In this document: positions 41,556 through 52,297 of the stretch, one piece after another
Layout: each line of letters begins with the position of its first letter
Position numbering within the stretch: position 1 is the stretch's first letter
Assembly (NCBI RefSeq): GCF_000631985.1
Contig: NZ_JFYN01000034.1
Coordinates: forward strand, 124,001-188,000
Length of the DNA stretch: 64,000 nucleotides
Source: Pseudomonas sp. RIT288
GTDB lineage: Bacteria > Pseudomonadota > Gammaproteobacteria > Pseudomonadales > Pseudomonadaceae
Direction of reading: 5' to 3'
Notes under the pieces: generated by a model
The model's database searches: none
What the model saw: only the letters and a program-made list of their open reading frames with translations
What the model was told of the DNA's origin: nothing
Translations under genes and position numbers: made by a program

Positions 41556-44500
41556 TTAGAAACGTCGCAAATCGAGCGTCATCGGCAGCTCGTCGGAGAT
41601 TGTCAGGTTGGGTATCGGAAGTTTCCCCGGCGTGTGCCCGATGCGGAAAAACCGCGCCATGCGCCGGCTCTCAGCTTCGTTGGCATTGACCGGTAACGTC
41701 TCGTAATTGCGCCCGCCCGGGTGCGCCACGTGGTACTGGCAACCGCCCAGCGAACGCTGCATCCAGGTGTCGAGCAGGTCGAACACCAGCGGCGCGTGCA
41801 CCGGGATGGTCGGTTGCAGGCAGTTGGCTGGTTGCCAGGCCCGAAAGCGCACACCCGCGACGAACTCACCGATGCGCCCGGTCGGTTGCAGCGGCAGCGG
41901 AATGCCGTTGCAAGTCAGCAGATAACGCTGCGGCGGCAGGCCGCTGAGCTTGATCTGCAAACGCTCCAGCGACGAATCGACATAACGCACCGTGCCGCCC
42001 GCCGTACCCTCCTCGCCCAGCACATGCCAAGGCTCCAGCGCCTGACGCAGCTCCATCTCGATACCGCTGACCGCGTAATCGCCGACCTTGGGAAAACGGA
42101 ACTCCAGATGCGCGGCAAACCATTCGGCGCGCAATGGATAACCGGCGTTGTTCAGTTCAACGATGACGTCGGCGAAATCCTGCTCGATAAAGTGCGGCAG
42201 CATGAAACGGTCGTGCAGCTCGGTGCCCCAGCGCGCCAGTTTCGGCGGCGCATAGGGCTCGCGCCAGAATCGCGCAACCAGCGCGCGCAGCAACAACTGC
42301 TGAGCCAGGCTCATGCGCGCATGCGGCGGCATCTCGAAGGCGCGCAGCTCCAGCAGGCCGAGGCGCCCGGTGGCACCGTCCGGCGAATACAGTTTGTCGA
42401 TACAGAATTCGGCGCGATGAGTGTTGCCGGTGACGTCGATCAGCAGATTGCGCAGCAATCGATCCACCAGCCACGGCGCGCACTCTTCGCCCGGTTCAGG
42501 CATCTGCGCGAAGGCGATTTCCAGTTCGTACAAGGCGTCGTTGCGTGCCTCGTCGACGCGGGGCGCCTGCGAGGTCGGGCCGATGAACAAGCCGGAAAAC
42601 AGATAGGACAGCGACGGGTGGTTGTGCCAGTAGCTGATCAGGCTGCGCAGCAGATCCGGGCGACGCAGGAACGGTGAGTCCGCCGGGGTCGCGCCACCGA
42701 GGACGAAATGGTTGCCGCCGCCGGTGCCGGTGTGGCGCCCGTCGATCATGAATTTTTCGGTGGTCAGGCGGGTTTGCCGCGCCTGTTCATAGAGAAACTC
42801 GGTGCGTTCGACCAGTTCGTCCCAGGTCGCGGACGGCTGTACGTTGACCTCGATCACGCCCGGATCCGGGGTGATGCGGAAGTTGCTCAGGCGCGGATCA
42901 CTCGGCGGCTCGTAACCTTCCAGCAGCACCGGGCAATGCAGCTCCTCGGCGGTGGCTTCGATGGCCGCCACCAGTTCCAGATAGTCCTCGACCCGCTCCA
43001 GCGGCGGCATGAACAGGTACAGACGCCCTTCGCGGGCCTCGGCACAGAATGCGGTGCGGGTCAGCCAGTCGGCGGACTCGTCGATTGTCGGCGCACGCTC
43101 GTCGGCCGCGGCGGGTTCGGCATGGCTGTTGAGCTGGGTGGTGCCCGGCAGCTCGGGGAAGTCCTGATTCGGATCGTTGGGATGAATGAACGGATACTCG
43201 GCGGCCTTCACCCAAGGCTGCGAGCCGAGCGGCAGGCGATAACCCAGCGGCGAATCCCCCGGCACCAGTCGGCAATGCTCGTCGCGCAGATACCAGCGCC
43301 CGCTCTGCCATTGATCACCCTTGGCGGTACGCGCCAGCGGCAGCACCTGACCGATCACTTTATCCAGGCCCTGAGCGAAGACCTTGCGCAGGCGTGCACG
43401 CTCCAGCGGTTCTTCAAGACGCGAGTCTTCAGCGCTGACGTTGCTCGGCAATGCGCCTTCGCGCCAGAGGTAATAGAAATTGTCCTCGTAGGCCGGAAAC
43501 ACGAAACGTGCAGGCAGTTTCAAGCGTTCGGCAACACTCGCGAGAAAACGTCCCGCCAGTTCGCCATCGGCGCCGTAGTCCTGCTGCTCATCGGCGATCA
43601 GCGCGCTGTTGTGCCAGATCGGCACGCCGTCGCGGCGCCAATAGCAGTTGAGCGACCAGCGCGGCAATTGCTCGCCGGGGTACCACTTGCCCTGACCGAA
43701 ATGCACCAGACCTTTCGGCGCATAGTGCTGGCGCATGCGCTGGAACAGCTCGGCGGAGAGGCGGCGCTTGTCCGGGCCTAGCGCGGCGGTGTTCCACTCG
43801 GCGCCGTCCGGGTCGTCGATGGACACGAAGGTCGGCTCGCCGCCCATGGTCAGGCGCACATCGCCTTCCAGCAGGTCGGCATCAATCTGCCGGCCCAGCG
43901 CCTGAATCGCCAGCCACTGCTCATCGGTGTAGGGCTTGGTCACCCGTGGCGCTTCCCAGATCCGCTCCACCGACATTTCGTGGCTGAACTGGCATTCGCA
44001 CGGTTCGACCAGACCACTGATCGGCGCCGCCGAGGATGGATCGGGACTGCAGGCCAGCGGGATATGCCCTTCACCGGCGAACAGCCCGGAAGTGGCATCC
44101 AGACCGATCCAGCCGGCCCCCGGCAAGTAAACCTCGCACCACGCGTGCAGATCTGTGAAATCCACCTCGGTGCCGGACGGGCCGTCGAGGCTCTTCACGT
44201 CGGCGGTCAGTTGAATCAGATAACCGGAGACGAACCGCGCGGCCAGCCCGAGGTTGCGCAGCAGTTGCACCAGCAGCCACGCCGAGTCGCGGCAGGAGCC
44301 GGACGCGTGTTCGAGGGTGTGTTCCGGGGTTTGCACGCCCGGTTCCATGCGGATCAGGTAGCGGATGTCTTCGCTCAGGCGCTGGTTGAGCATCACCAGG
44401 AAATCCACGGCGGGCAGCGGCGTACGGTCGATCCCGTCCAGATAGGCTTTGAATGCCGGGGTCAGCGGCAGGGTTTCGAGGTACGGCGCCAGCTCCTTGC

Positions 44501-44831
44501 GCTCATCGGCCGCGTAGGTGAAGGGGATTTTCTCGGCGTAGGGTTCGAGGAAGAAGTCGAACGGATTGAACACCGCCATCTCGGCCAGCAGATCGACCTC
44601 AATGCGCAACTCATCGGTTTTCTCGGGGAATACCAGACGCGCAAGGTAGTTGCCCTGCGGGTCTTGCTGCCAGTTGATGAAATGCTGCTCGGGCGAGACC
44701 TTCAGCGCATACGAGAGAATCCGCGTGCGGCTGTGGGCGGCCGGGCGCAGGCGTACGATCTGCGGGCCGAGTTCGACAGCGCGGTCGTAGCGGTAATGCG
44801 TGACGTGATGCAATGCGACATGAATCGACAC
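41556..44831 (-). CDS. Transglutaminase-DUF2126 protein
   Basis: A 1091-residue protein. Residues 1-90 are a transglutaminase N-domain (SIHVALHHVTHYRYDRAVEL); the core has Cys180 in HASGSCRDSAWLL, His229 in DLHAWCEVYLPG and Asp245 in WIGLDATSG, an intact triad. From about residue 300 to the end is DUF2126, with WSLNCYWRRDGVPIWHNSAL, EVNVQPSATWDELVERTEFL and HTGTGGGNHFVLGG, the last reminiscent of metal- or nucleotide-binding loops. The start is GTG at 44831, six bases after a perfect AGGAGG. First gene of the cluster, with a sigma-54-like promoter at the right distance. Function unknown. Confidence 0.88.
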   Translation of the reverse strand: MSIHVALHHVTHYRYDRAVELGPQIVRLRPAAHSRTRILSYALKVSPEQHFINWQQDPQGNYLARLVFPEKTDELRIEVDLLAEMAVFNPFDFFLEPYAEKIPFTYAADERKELAPYLETLPLTPAFKAYLDGIDRTPLPAVDFLVMLNQRLSEDIRYLIRMEPGVQTPEHTLEHASGSCRDSAWLLVQLLRNLGLAARFVSGYLIQLTADVKSLDGPSGTEVDFTDLHAWCEVYLPGAGWIGLDATSGLFAGEGHIPLACSPDPSSAAPISGLVEPCECQFSHEMSVERIWEAPRVTKPYTDEQWLAIQALGRQIDADLLEGDVRLTMGGEPTFVSIDDPDGAEWNTAALGPDKRRLSAELFQRMRQHYAPKGLVHFGQGKWYPGEQLPRWSLNCYWRRDGVPIWHNSALIADEQQDYGADGELAGRFLASVAERLKLPARFVFPAYEDNFYYLWREGALPSNVSAEDSRLEEPLERARLRKVFAQGLDKVIGQVLPLARTAKGDQWQSGRWYLRDEHCRLVPGDSPLGYRLPLGSQPWVKAAEYPFIHPNDPNQDFPELPGTTQLNSHAEPAAADERAPTIDESADWLTRTAFCAEAREGRLYLFMPPLERVEDYLELVAAIEATAEELHCPVLLEGYEPPSDPRLSNFRITPDPGVIEVNVQPSATWDELVERTEFLYEQARQTRLTTEKFMIDGRHTGTGGGNHFVLGGATPADSPFLRRPDLLRSLISYWHNHPSLSYLFSGLFIGPTSQAPRVDEARNDALYELEIAFAQMPEPGEECAPWLVDRLLRNLLIDVTGNTHRAEFCIDKLYSPDGATGRLGLLELRAFEMPPHARMSLAQQLLLRALVARFWREPYAPPKLARWGTELHDRFMLPHFIEQDFADVIVELNNAGYPLRAEWFAAHLEFRFPKVGDYAVSGIEMELRQALEPWHVLGEEGTAGGTVRYVDSSLERLQIKLSGLPPQRYLLTCNGIPLPLQPTGRIGEFVAGVRFRAWQPANCLQPTIPVHAPLVFDLLDTWMQRSLGGCQYHVAHPGGRNYETLPVNANEAESRRMARFFRIGHTPGKLPIPNLTISDELPMTLDLRRF

Positions 44832-44869
44832 GGCGTGCCTCCTGCGAGCCTAAGCGTATTCGAAAGCGC

Positions 44870-44884
44870 GCAAGACTTATGCCA
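44870..44884 (-). promoter_or_regulatory. Candidate sigma-54 promoter of the ATP-grasp/transglutaminase cluster
   Basis: Minus strand TGGCATAAGTCTTGC contains the TGGCA and TTGC cores of the RpoN consensus with correct GG-N10-GC spacing. The start point would be near 44859, 28 bases before the GTG start and in good relation to its AGGAGG. A weak NtrC-like sequence (AGCACC-N5-CGGGCG, 8 of 12, at 44927-44943) lies about 76 bases upstream of it. Confidence 0.55.
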
Positions 44885-44987
44885 TGCAGGGGCTTGGGCG
44901 CTTTCCCGGAATGCTCTGGGCAGTACAGCACCAAAATCGGGCGATGCGGGGAAATGGATTGAGGAAGTTGCGCCTAAATGTGGCGAA

Positions 44988-45073
44988 GATCAAAAGATCG
45001 CAACCTGCGGCAGCTCCTATAGGGAAACGCATGACCCGATGTAGGAGCTGCCGCAGGCTGCGATCTTTTGATC
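44988..45073. repeat. REPIN (type B)
   Basis: GATCAAAAGATCGCAACCTG and its inverse lie between the DUF2126 gene promoter and the ygiQ terminator. Confidence 0.85.
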
Positions 45074-45076
45074 TTG

Positions 45077-45107
45077 AAAAAAAAACGCCAACCGGAAGGT
45101 TGGCGTT
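45077..45107 (-). terminator. Terminator of ygiQ
   Basis: Minus strand AACGCCAACC-TTCC-GGTTGGCGTT followed by TTTTTTT, 20 bases after the ygiQ stop. Confidence 0.92.
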
Positions 45108-45127
45108 CTGTTGAAACAAAAAGCGAC

Positions 45128-47440
<2,313 letters not shown>

Positions 47441-47540
47441 GTCGATAACCGGTGTTGGCTTTCATTGAATTTCGCGGGCGCGGAATATAGCACAAATTTT
47501 GACCAATTCCGACGACTGTAGTCGGAAATTGTGCCTTACC

Positions 47541-47632
47541 TGTGGCGAGGGCGCTTGCTCCCGATCGGCTGCGCAGCAGTCGAATTCTGGAGGCTGCTTC
47601 GCAACCCGGCGGGAGCAAGCTCCCTCGCCACA
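47541..47632. repeat. REPIN (type A)
   Basis: TGTGGCGAGGGCGCTTGCTC and its inverse lie downstream of dnaB and upstream of ygiQ. Confidence 0.85.
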
Positions 47633-47643
47633 AGTGCTCGACG

Positions 47644-49041
47644 TTACTCGTCGTCGTCGAAGTTGTAACTGCCCGGCGCGAGGTTTTCGAAGCGAGTGTA
47701 CTTACCGATAAAGGCCAGGCGGATAAAGCCGATCGGGCCGTTCCGCTGCTTGCCGATGATGATTTCGGCGATGCCCTTGTGCTCGGTTTCCGGGTGATAC
47801 ACCTCGTCCCGGTATACGAACATGATGACGTCGGCGTCCTGCTCGATCGCTCCGGATTCCCGCAAGTCGGAGTTCACCGGGCGCTTGTTGGGACGCTGTT
47901 CCAGGGAGCGGTTGAGCTGCGACAGCGCCACCACCGGGCAGTTGAATTCCTTGGCCAGGGCTTTCAGGGATCGGGAGATTTCGGAAATCTCGTTGGTCCG
48001 GTTGTCACCGCTGGAACCGGGAATCTGCATCAACTGCAGGTAGTCGATCATGATCAGACCGACGTCACCATGCTCGCGCACCAGACGCCGGGTCCGCGCA
48101 CGCATTTCCGACGGACTGATGCCGGCGGTATCGTCGATGAACAGTTTGCGATCGTTGAGCAGGTTGACCGCCGAGGTCAGGCGCGGCCAGTCGTCGTCTT
48201 CGAGCTGACCGGAACGCACCTTGGTCTGGTCGATACGACCGAGGGACGAGAGCATACGCATGATCAGCGATTCGCCTGGCATCTCGAGGGAGTACACCAG
48301 CACCGCCTTGTCGCTGCGCAGTACGGCGTTTTCCACCAGGTTCATCGCGAAGGTAGTCTTACCCATCGATGGACGGCCGGCGACGATGATCAGGTCGGAC
48401 GGTTGCAGGCCACTGGTCTTCTCGTCGAGGTCGGTATAACCGGTGGACAGACCGGTGATCGCGTCGGCGGTGTTGAACAGGGTGTCGATGCGATCGATGG
48501 CCTTGGTCAACAGTTCGTTGACGCCCACCGGGCCACCGGTCTTCGGCCGCGCCTCGGCGATCTGGAAGATCTGCCGTTCGGCTTCGTCGAGAATCTCTTC
48601 GGCGGTGCGGCCTTCAGGATTGAACGCGGCGTCGGCAATTTCGGTGCTGATGCCGATCAACTGGCGCAACGTCGCGCGCTGGCGAACGATCTGCGCATAG
48701 GCCTTGATGTTGGCGACGGACGGCGTATTTTTCGCCAGCTCGCCGAGGTAACCGAGGCCGCCGACCTGGGACGTCTGACCTTCCTTGTCCAGTTGCTCGG
48801 CCAGGGTCACGACGTCGATCGGCATGTTCTGATCGGCCAGTTTGGCGATCGCACGGAAGATCAGACGGTGGTCATGTCGGTAGAAATCGCCGTCGGAGAC
48901 TTGATCGAGCACGCGTTCCCAGGCGTTGTTGTCCAGCATCAGACCACCGAGTACGGCTTGTTCGGCCTCGATGGAATGCGGCGGCACCTTCAGCGCGGCG
49001 GTTTGCAGATCGTATTGCTCGGGAGCGGTGATTTCGTTCAT
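47644..49041 (-). CDS. dnaB: Replicative DNA helicase DnaB
   Basis: A 465-residue hexameric helicase that unwinds DNA ahead of the replisome. The N-terminal domain begins VPPHSIEAEQAVLGGLML, and the RecA-like motor has Walker A GRPSMGKTTFAMN, Walker B LIMIDYLQLMQIPG and the arginine-finger region SDLRESGAIEQDADVIMF. There is no intein. The start MNEITAPEQYDLQ is chosen; an ATG two codons upstream is possible. It lies at the end of the rpsF-rpsR-rplI gene row, as in PAO1. Confidence 0.97.
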   Translation of the reverse strand: MNEITAPEQYDLQTAALKVPPHSIEAEQAVLGGLMLDNNAWERVLDQVSDGDFYRHDHRLIFRAIAKLADQNMPIDVVTLAEQLDKEGQTSQVGGLGYLGELAKNTPSVANIKAYAQIVRQRATLRQLIGISTEIADAAFNPEGRTAEEILDEAERQIFQIAEARPKTGGPVGVNELLTKAIDRIDTLFNTADAITGLSTGYTDLDEKTSGLQPSDLIIVAGRPSMGKTTFAMNLVENAVLRSDKAVLVYSLEMPGESLIMRMLSSLGRIDQTKVRSGQLEDDDWPRLTSAVNLLNDRKLFIDDTAGISPSEMRARTRRLVREHGDVGLIMIDYLQLMQIPGSSGDNRTNEISEISRSLKALAKEFNCPVVALSQLNRSLEQRPNKRPVNSDLRESGAIEQDADVIMFVYRDEVYHPETEHKGIAEIIIGKQRNGPIGFIRLAFIGKYTRFENLAPGSYNFDDDE

Positions 49042-49080
49042 GGCCACTTGGAGTCAGGTTTGAAAACGGGATTACCAGAA

Positions 49081-49116
49081 AGACAAAGGGCACGACCTGT
49101 AAACAGGATCGTGCCC
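49081..49116 (-). terminator. Terminator between rplI and dnaB
   Basis: On the minus strand GGGCACGATCCTGT-TT-ACAGGTCGTGCCC is followed by TTTGTCTTTC. The U run is imperfect, so partial read-through into dnaB is likely. Confidence 0.75.
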
Positions 49117-49161
49117 GATGTTACCGGCAAGCACCCGAGGGTGCCAGCCGACAAGTATTGC

Positions 49162-49608
49162 TTAAGCTGCTACCACGACAACGCGTACGGTGGCTTCAAC
49201 TTCGGCGTGCAGGTGCACGGCCACGTCGAATTCACCCACGTTGCGGATGGTGCCGTTCGGCAGACGAACTTCGCTCTTCTGCACTTCAACGCCGGAGGCG
49301 GTCAGTGCGTCAGCGATGTCGTGAGTACCGATCGAACCGAACAGCTTGCCTTCGTCGCCAGCGGTGGCAGTGATGGTCACTTCCAGCTCGGCCAGTTGGG
49401 CAGCACGGCTTTCAGCCGATGCTTTACGGTCTGCGGCAGCTTTTTCCAGCTCAGCACGACGCTCTTCGAACGCAGCCAGGTTGGCAGCGGTCGCAGCGGT
49501 AGCTTTGCCGAAAGGCAGCAGGTAGTTACGGCCGTAACCGGCCTTAACGTTTACTTTGTCGCCCAGGTTGCCCAGGTTGGCGATTTTTTCCAGAAGGATC
49601 AGTTGCAT
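49162..49608 (-). CDS. rplI: 50S ribosomal protein L9
   Basis: A 148-residue large-subunit protein that binds 23S rRNA near the L1 stalk. The two-lobed form is complete: N-domain MQLILLEKIANLGNLGDKVNVKAGYGRNYLLP, a long connecting helix (AAFEERRAELEKAAADRKAS) and the C-domain with GKLFGSIGTHDIADAL. It has a good AGGAT-type binding site and follows the DUF2232 gene. Confidence 0.98.
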   Translation of the reverse strand: MQLILLEKIANLGNLGDKVNVKAGYGRNYLLPFGKATAATAANLAAFEERRAELEKAAADRKASAESRAAQLAELEVTITATAGDEGKLFGSIGTHDIADALTASGVEVQKSEVRLPNGTIRNVGEFDVAVHLHAEVEATVRVVVVAA

Positions 49609-49627
49609 GTGGAAATCCTCTTAACTT

Positions 49628-50521
49628 TTAACCTTCACCGTTCGCGTTATCGGTGTCTTTCGACACGTGACGACCGCGAAAATCAATCAGGCTGTCGACA
49701 ATGGCCAGAACCACGAGCAACGGATAGAGCAGCTGCATGAACAGCAGCAGCGTGACGTACAACCCCACCAGCCAGAAACCGGCCAGTCGCTTCTGCCCGA
49801 CCAGCCCGTGAATCAGGGCGAGTCCGGCGAACACCAGCGGTACACTGCACAACGGCGTCAACATGGCCATCTGTGCACCGAGATTCGGGCCCAGAAGCAT
49901 CAACGCCAGCAGCAACATCGCCGGCCCCAGCGGGATCCGGATGGCGCGAAACTCGCGACCAAAACCACCCGGGTTGTACAACAACGCCTGCCAATGCCGC
50001 CCGATAATCAGGCTCAGCACGCTGACGATCTGCAACAAAGCCGCAATCAGTCCGGTCAGGACTGGTGCAATCAGGGACGCGAAACGCGCTTGCTCATCGA
50101 CCGACAATTGCTTGTAGGTTTCACCAAGAAGCGCTGGCATGACCTTTATCAAGGCCTGCGCGAGCATCTCGATCTGGGCCGCAAACGCTGCCCCGAGCAC
50201 CACTGAAAACACCACTCCAATCACTACGCTGACCAGCAGCGTGCGAACCCAGGACTCACTTGCGCGCAAAACCAGCGCAAGTCCCGAAGACCCCAGCAGC
50301 ACCAGAAGTGCGCGCGGGTCATCGGCATACAGCCACCAGACCAAAGCCGGCAGCAGCCCCAGAGACAGAACACCCAGGGCGTCCGTCAGTCCGCGCCGCA
50401 GAAGCACCAGGCTCCCGGCGGCAGCACCCAACCAATACAACAACGGCAATGTTGCACACCCGGCCACTACGAGAGTGGCCTGCATGCGGCCGCGCATGAT
50501 GAACTCAGCTAAGGCGCGCAT
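49628..50521 (-). CDS. DUF2232 (YybS-like) membrane protein
   Basis: A 297-residue inner membrane protein with about eight hydrophobic spans. It belongs to the DUF2232 group and is cotranscribed with ribosomal genes in pseudomonads, between rpsR and rplI. The spans include LVVAGCATLPLLYWLGAAAG and LLISVVIGVVFSVVLGAAF-type segments; residues about 110-150 form a soluble loop (KVMPALLGETYKQLSVDEQA). No catalytic motif was seen. The family includes Bacillus YybS and no function is known. AAGGATTGAATGC supplies the binding site. Confidence 0.82.
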   Translation of the reverse strand: MRALAEFIMRGRMQATLVVAGCATLPLLYWLGAAAGSLVLLRRGLTDALGVLSLGLLPALVWWLYADDPRALLVLLGSSGLALVLRASESWVRTLLVSVVIGVVFSVVLGAAFAAQIEMLAQALIKVMPALLGETYKQLSVDEQARFASLIAPVLTGLIAALLQIVSVLSLIIGRHWQALLYNPGGFGREFRAIRIPLGPAMLLLALMLLGPNLGAQMAMLTPLCSVPLVFAGLALIHGLVGQKRLAGFWLVGLYVTLLLFMQLLYPLLVVLAIVDSLIDFRGRHVSKDTDNANGEG

Positions 50522-50557
50522 GCATTCAATCCTTTGCTACTTGTCGACTGCCCGGTC

Positions 50558-50788
50558 TCAGCGGCCGTGGCTGTCGGTGTAGGCCAGCAGGGCCAGGAAG
50601 CGGGCGCGCTTGATAGCGGTGGCCAGCTGACGCTGATAACGAGCTTTGGTACCGGTGATGCGGCTTGGAACGATTTTGCCGGTCTCGGATACGTAGGCTT
50701 TCAGAGTGTTGAGATCTTTGTAATCGATCTCTTTCACGTCTTCAGCGGTGAAACGGCAGAATTTACGACGACGGAAGAAACGTGCCAT
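50558..50788 (-). CDS. rpsR: 30S ribosomal protein S18
   Basis: A 76-residue small-subunit protein that pairs with S6 on the platform of the 30S subunit. It starts [18 protein letters not shown] and holds the conserved [26 protein letters not shown] core. The gene is 29 bases after rpsF. Confidence 0.98.
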
Positions 50789-50817
50789 TTGATAGGCTCC
50801 TTAATAAGGTCCGTGGA

Positions 50818-51237
50818 TTACTCGTCAGCGTTATCGCTGTCGTTCTCTTCGCCTTCAGCGCTTTCAGCGCCTTCGTGCTCAGGACGATCGCGACGCTCAC
50901 GGCGCTCACTGCGGTTTTCTTCAGCCTTGAGCATCTCGGACTGGCCGGTAACGGCTTCGTCGCGACGGATGACCAGGTTACGGATCACAGCATCGTTGTA
51001 GCGGAAGTTGTCTTCCAGCTCGGCCAGGGCCTTGCCAGTGCACTCAACGTTCAGCATCACGTAGTGAGCCTTGTGAACATTGTTGATTGCGTAGGCCAGT
51101 TGACGACGGCCCCAATCTTCCAGACGGTGGATTTTGCCGCCGTCTTCTTCGATCAGCTTGGTGTAACGCTCAACCATGCCGCCGACTTGCTCGCTCTGGT
51201 CAGGGTGGACCAGAAAGATGATTTCGTAATGACGCAT
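50818..51237 (-). CDS. rpsF: 30S ribosomal protein S6
   Basis: A 139-residue small-subunit protein. The fold-specific start MRHYEIIFLVHPDQSEQV and WGRRQLAYAINNVHKAHYVM are present. The C-terminal tail is acidic (AEGEENDSDNADE), which in E. coli is the substrate of RimK glutamylation. It heads the rpsF-rpsR-DUF2232-rplI operon and has a 112-base leader in which an S6:S18 control hairpin could lie (S6 and S18 repress their own message in many bacteria; I cannot confirm the motif). Confidence 0.97.
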   Translation of the reverse strand: MRHYEIIFLVHPDQSEQVGGMVERYTKLIEEDGGKIHRLEDWGRRQLAYAINNVHKAHYVMLNVECTGKALAELEDNFRYNDAVIRNLVIRRDEAVTGQSEMLKAEENRSERRERRDRPEHEGAESAEGEENDSDNADE

Positions 51238-51355
51238 GAATGCTCCTTACGGGTTGTAGCCTGCCGCTCAAAAACGGTCAGACAAGGAGTGAATGACACT
51301 TATGGACTTGCTGGCGCGGGGCACATGCGTGCCTGCCGTCACAGCAAGGGGCGCA

Positions 51356-51384
51356 ATTGTAGAGAAGGGACTGAAGAGGTGCAA
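51356..51384 (-). promoter_or_regulatory. Sigma-70 promoter of rpsF with stringent discriminator
   Basis: Minus strand TTGCAC - 17 bases - TACAAT, followed by GC-rich TGCGCCCC, is a strong housekeeping promoter of the kind shut down by ppGpp. The start point would be near 51349. Confidence 0.75.
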
Positions 51385-51423
51385 GGCAATTGGTGATTAT
51401 TTGAACAATCACCGGGAGACACC

Positions 51424-51515
51424 TGTAGGAGCTGCCGAAGGCTGCGATCTTTTGACTTTGTTTTTTCAAAACAAGATCAAAAGGTCGCAGCCTCGTTTCA
51501 CTCGACAACTCCTAC
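51424..51515. repeat. REPIN (type B), mosaic right arm
   Basis: The left arm is a regular TGTAGGAGCTGCCGAAGGCT, the right arm reads CTCGTTTCACTCGACAACTC. That arm resembles the left arm of the 36133 copy in inverse order (TGTCGAGTGAAACGAGG), so recombination between copies is likely. Confidence 0.75.
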
Positions 51516-51532
51516 AAGCCACACAGAGAACT

Positions 51533-52297
51533 TTATTTCTTGGCTGATGCCTTGGCCTTGGCGCCCCGTTGACGCTGCGCTTCGAACAGGCACACACCGG
51601 TGGCCACGGACACGTTGAGACTGCTGACGCTGCCGGCCATCGGCAGGTTCACCAGGTAGTCGCAGTGCTCACGGGTCAGGCGACGCATGCCTTTGCCTTC
51701 GGCACCCATGATCAGGATGGTCGGGCCGGTCAGGTCCTGGTCATAAATGCTGACCTCGGCCTCGCCCGCCGTGCCAACAACCCACAGACCGCGCTGCTGG
51801 AGCTTTTCCAGAGTGCGAGCCAGGTTGGTCACCGCCACCAGCGGAATCACTTCCGCCGCGCCGCAGGCCACTTTACGCACCACCGGCGTCAGGGTTGCCG
51901 ACTTGTCCTTGGGCACGATCACCGCCAGCGCACCGGCAGCATCCGCCGAACGCAGGCAGGCGCCGAGGTTGTGCGGGTCGGTCACGCCGTCGAGCACCAG
52001 CAACAGCGGTGCGCCCTCGGTGCGATCGAGCAACTCGTCGAGCATCGCCTCGCCCCAGACCTGGCTCGGACTGACGTCCGCCACCACGCCCTGGTGCACA
52101 CCTTCAACCCAGGCGTCCATTTCGCGGCGCTCGGCCTGACCGACCTGCACACGATTTTCGTTGGCCAGTTCGATCAGGGTCTGCACGCGCGGATCGTTGC
52201 GGCTTTCGGCCAGCCAGATCTGCTTGACGCGTTTCGGGTGGTGACGCAGCAACGCTTCTACCGCGTGAACGCCGTAGATTTTTTCCAACTGACTCAT
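51533..52297 (-). CDS. rlmB: 23S rRNA (guanosine2251-2'-O)-methyltransferase RlmB
   Basis: A 254-residue SpoU-class (SPOUT knot) methyltransferase that modifies G2251 in 23S rRNA. The N-terminal substrate-recruiting domain has EKIYGVHAVEALLRHHPKRV; the catalytic domain has VLDGVTDPHNLGACLRSADA (motif 1, Asn and Arg active site), ILIMGAEGKGMRRLTREHCD (motif 2) and GSVSSLNVSVATGVCLFE (motif 3). It overlaps rnr by four bases (ATGA). Confidence 0.97.
   Translation of the reverse strand: MSQLEKIYGVHAVEALLRHHPKRVKQIWLAESRNDPRVQTLIELANENRVQVGQAERREMDAWVEGVHQGVVADVSPSQVWGEAMLDELLDRTEGAPLLLVLDGVTDPHNLGACLRSADAAGALAVIVPKDKSATLTPVVRKVACGAAEVIPLVAVTNLARTLEKLQQRGLWVVGTAGEAEVSIYDQDLTGPTILIMGAEGKGMRRLTREHCDYLVNLPMAGSVSSLNVSVATGVCLFEAQRQRGAKAKASAKK

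Noticed and set aside
47542..49740. 732-residue plus-strand frame opposite dnaB and rplI
   Set aside because: Shadow of two well-defined genes; its N-terminus is translated REPIN.
51238..51349. S6:S18 autoregulatory leader as a confirmed feature
   Set aside because: The leader has suitable length and position, but I could not match the conserved bulge with confidence, so it is only mentioned under rpsF.
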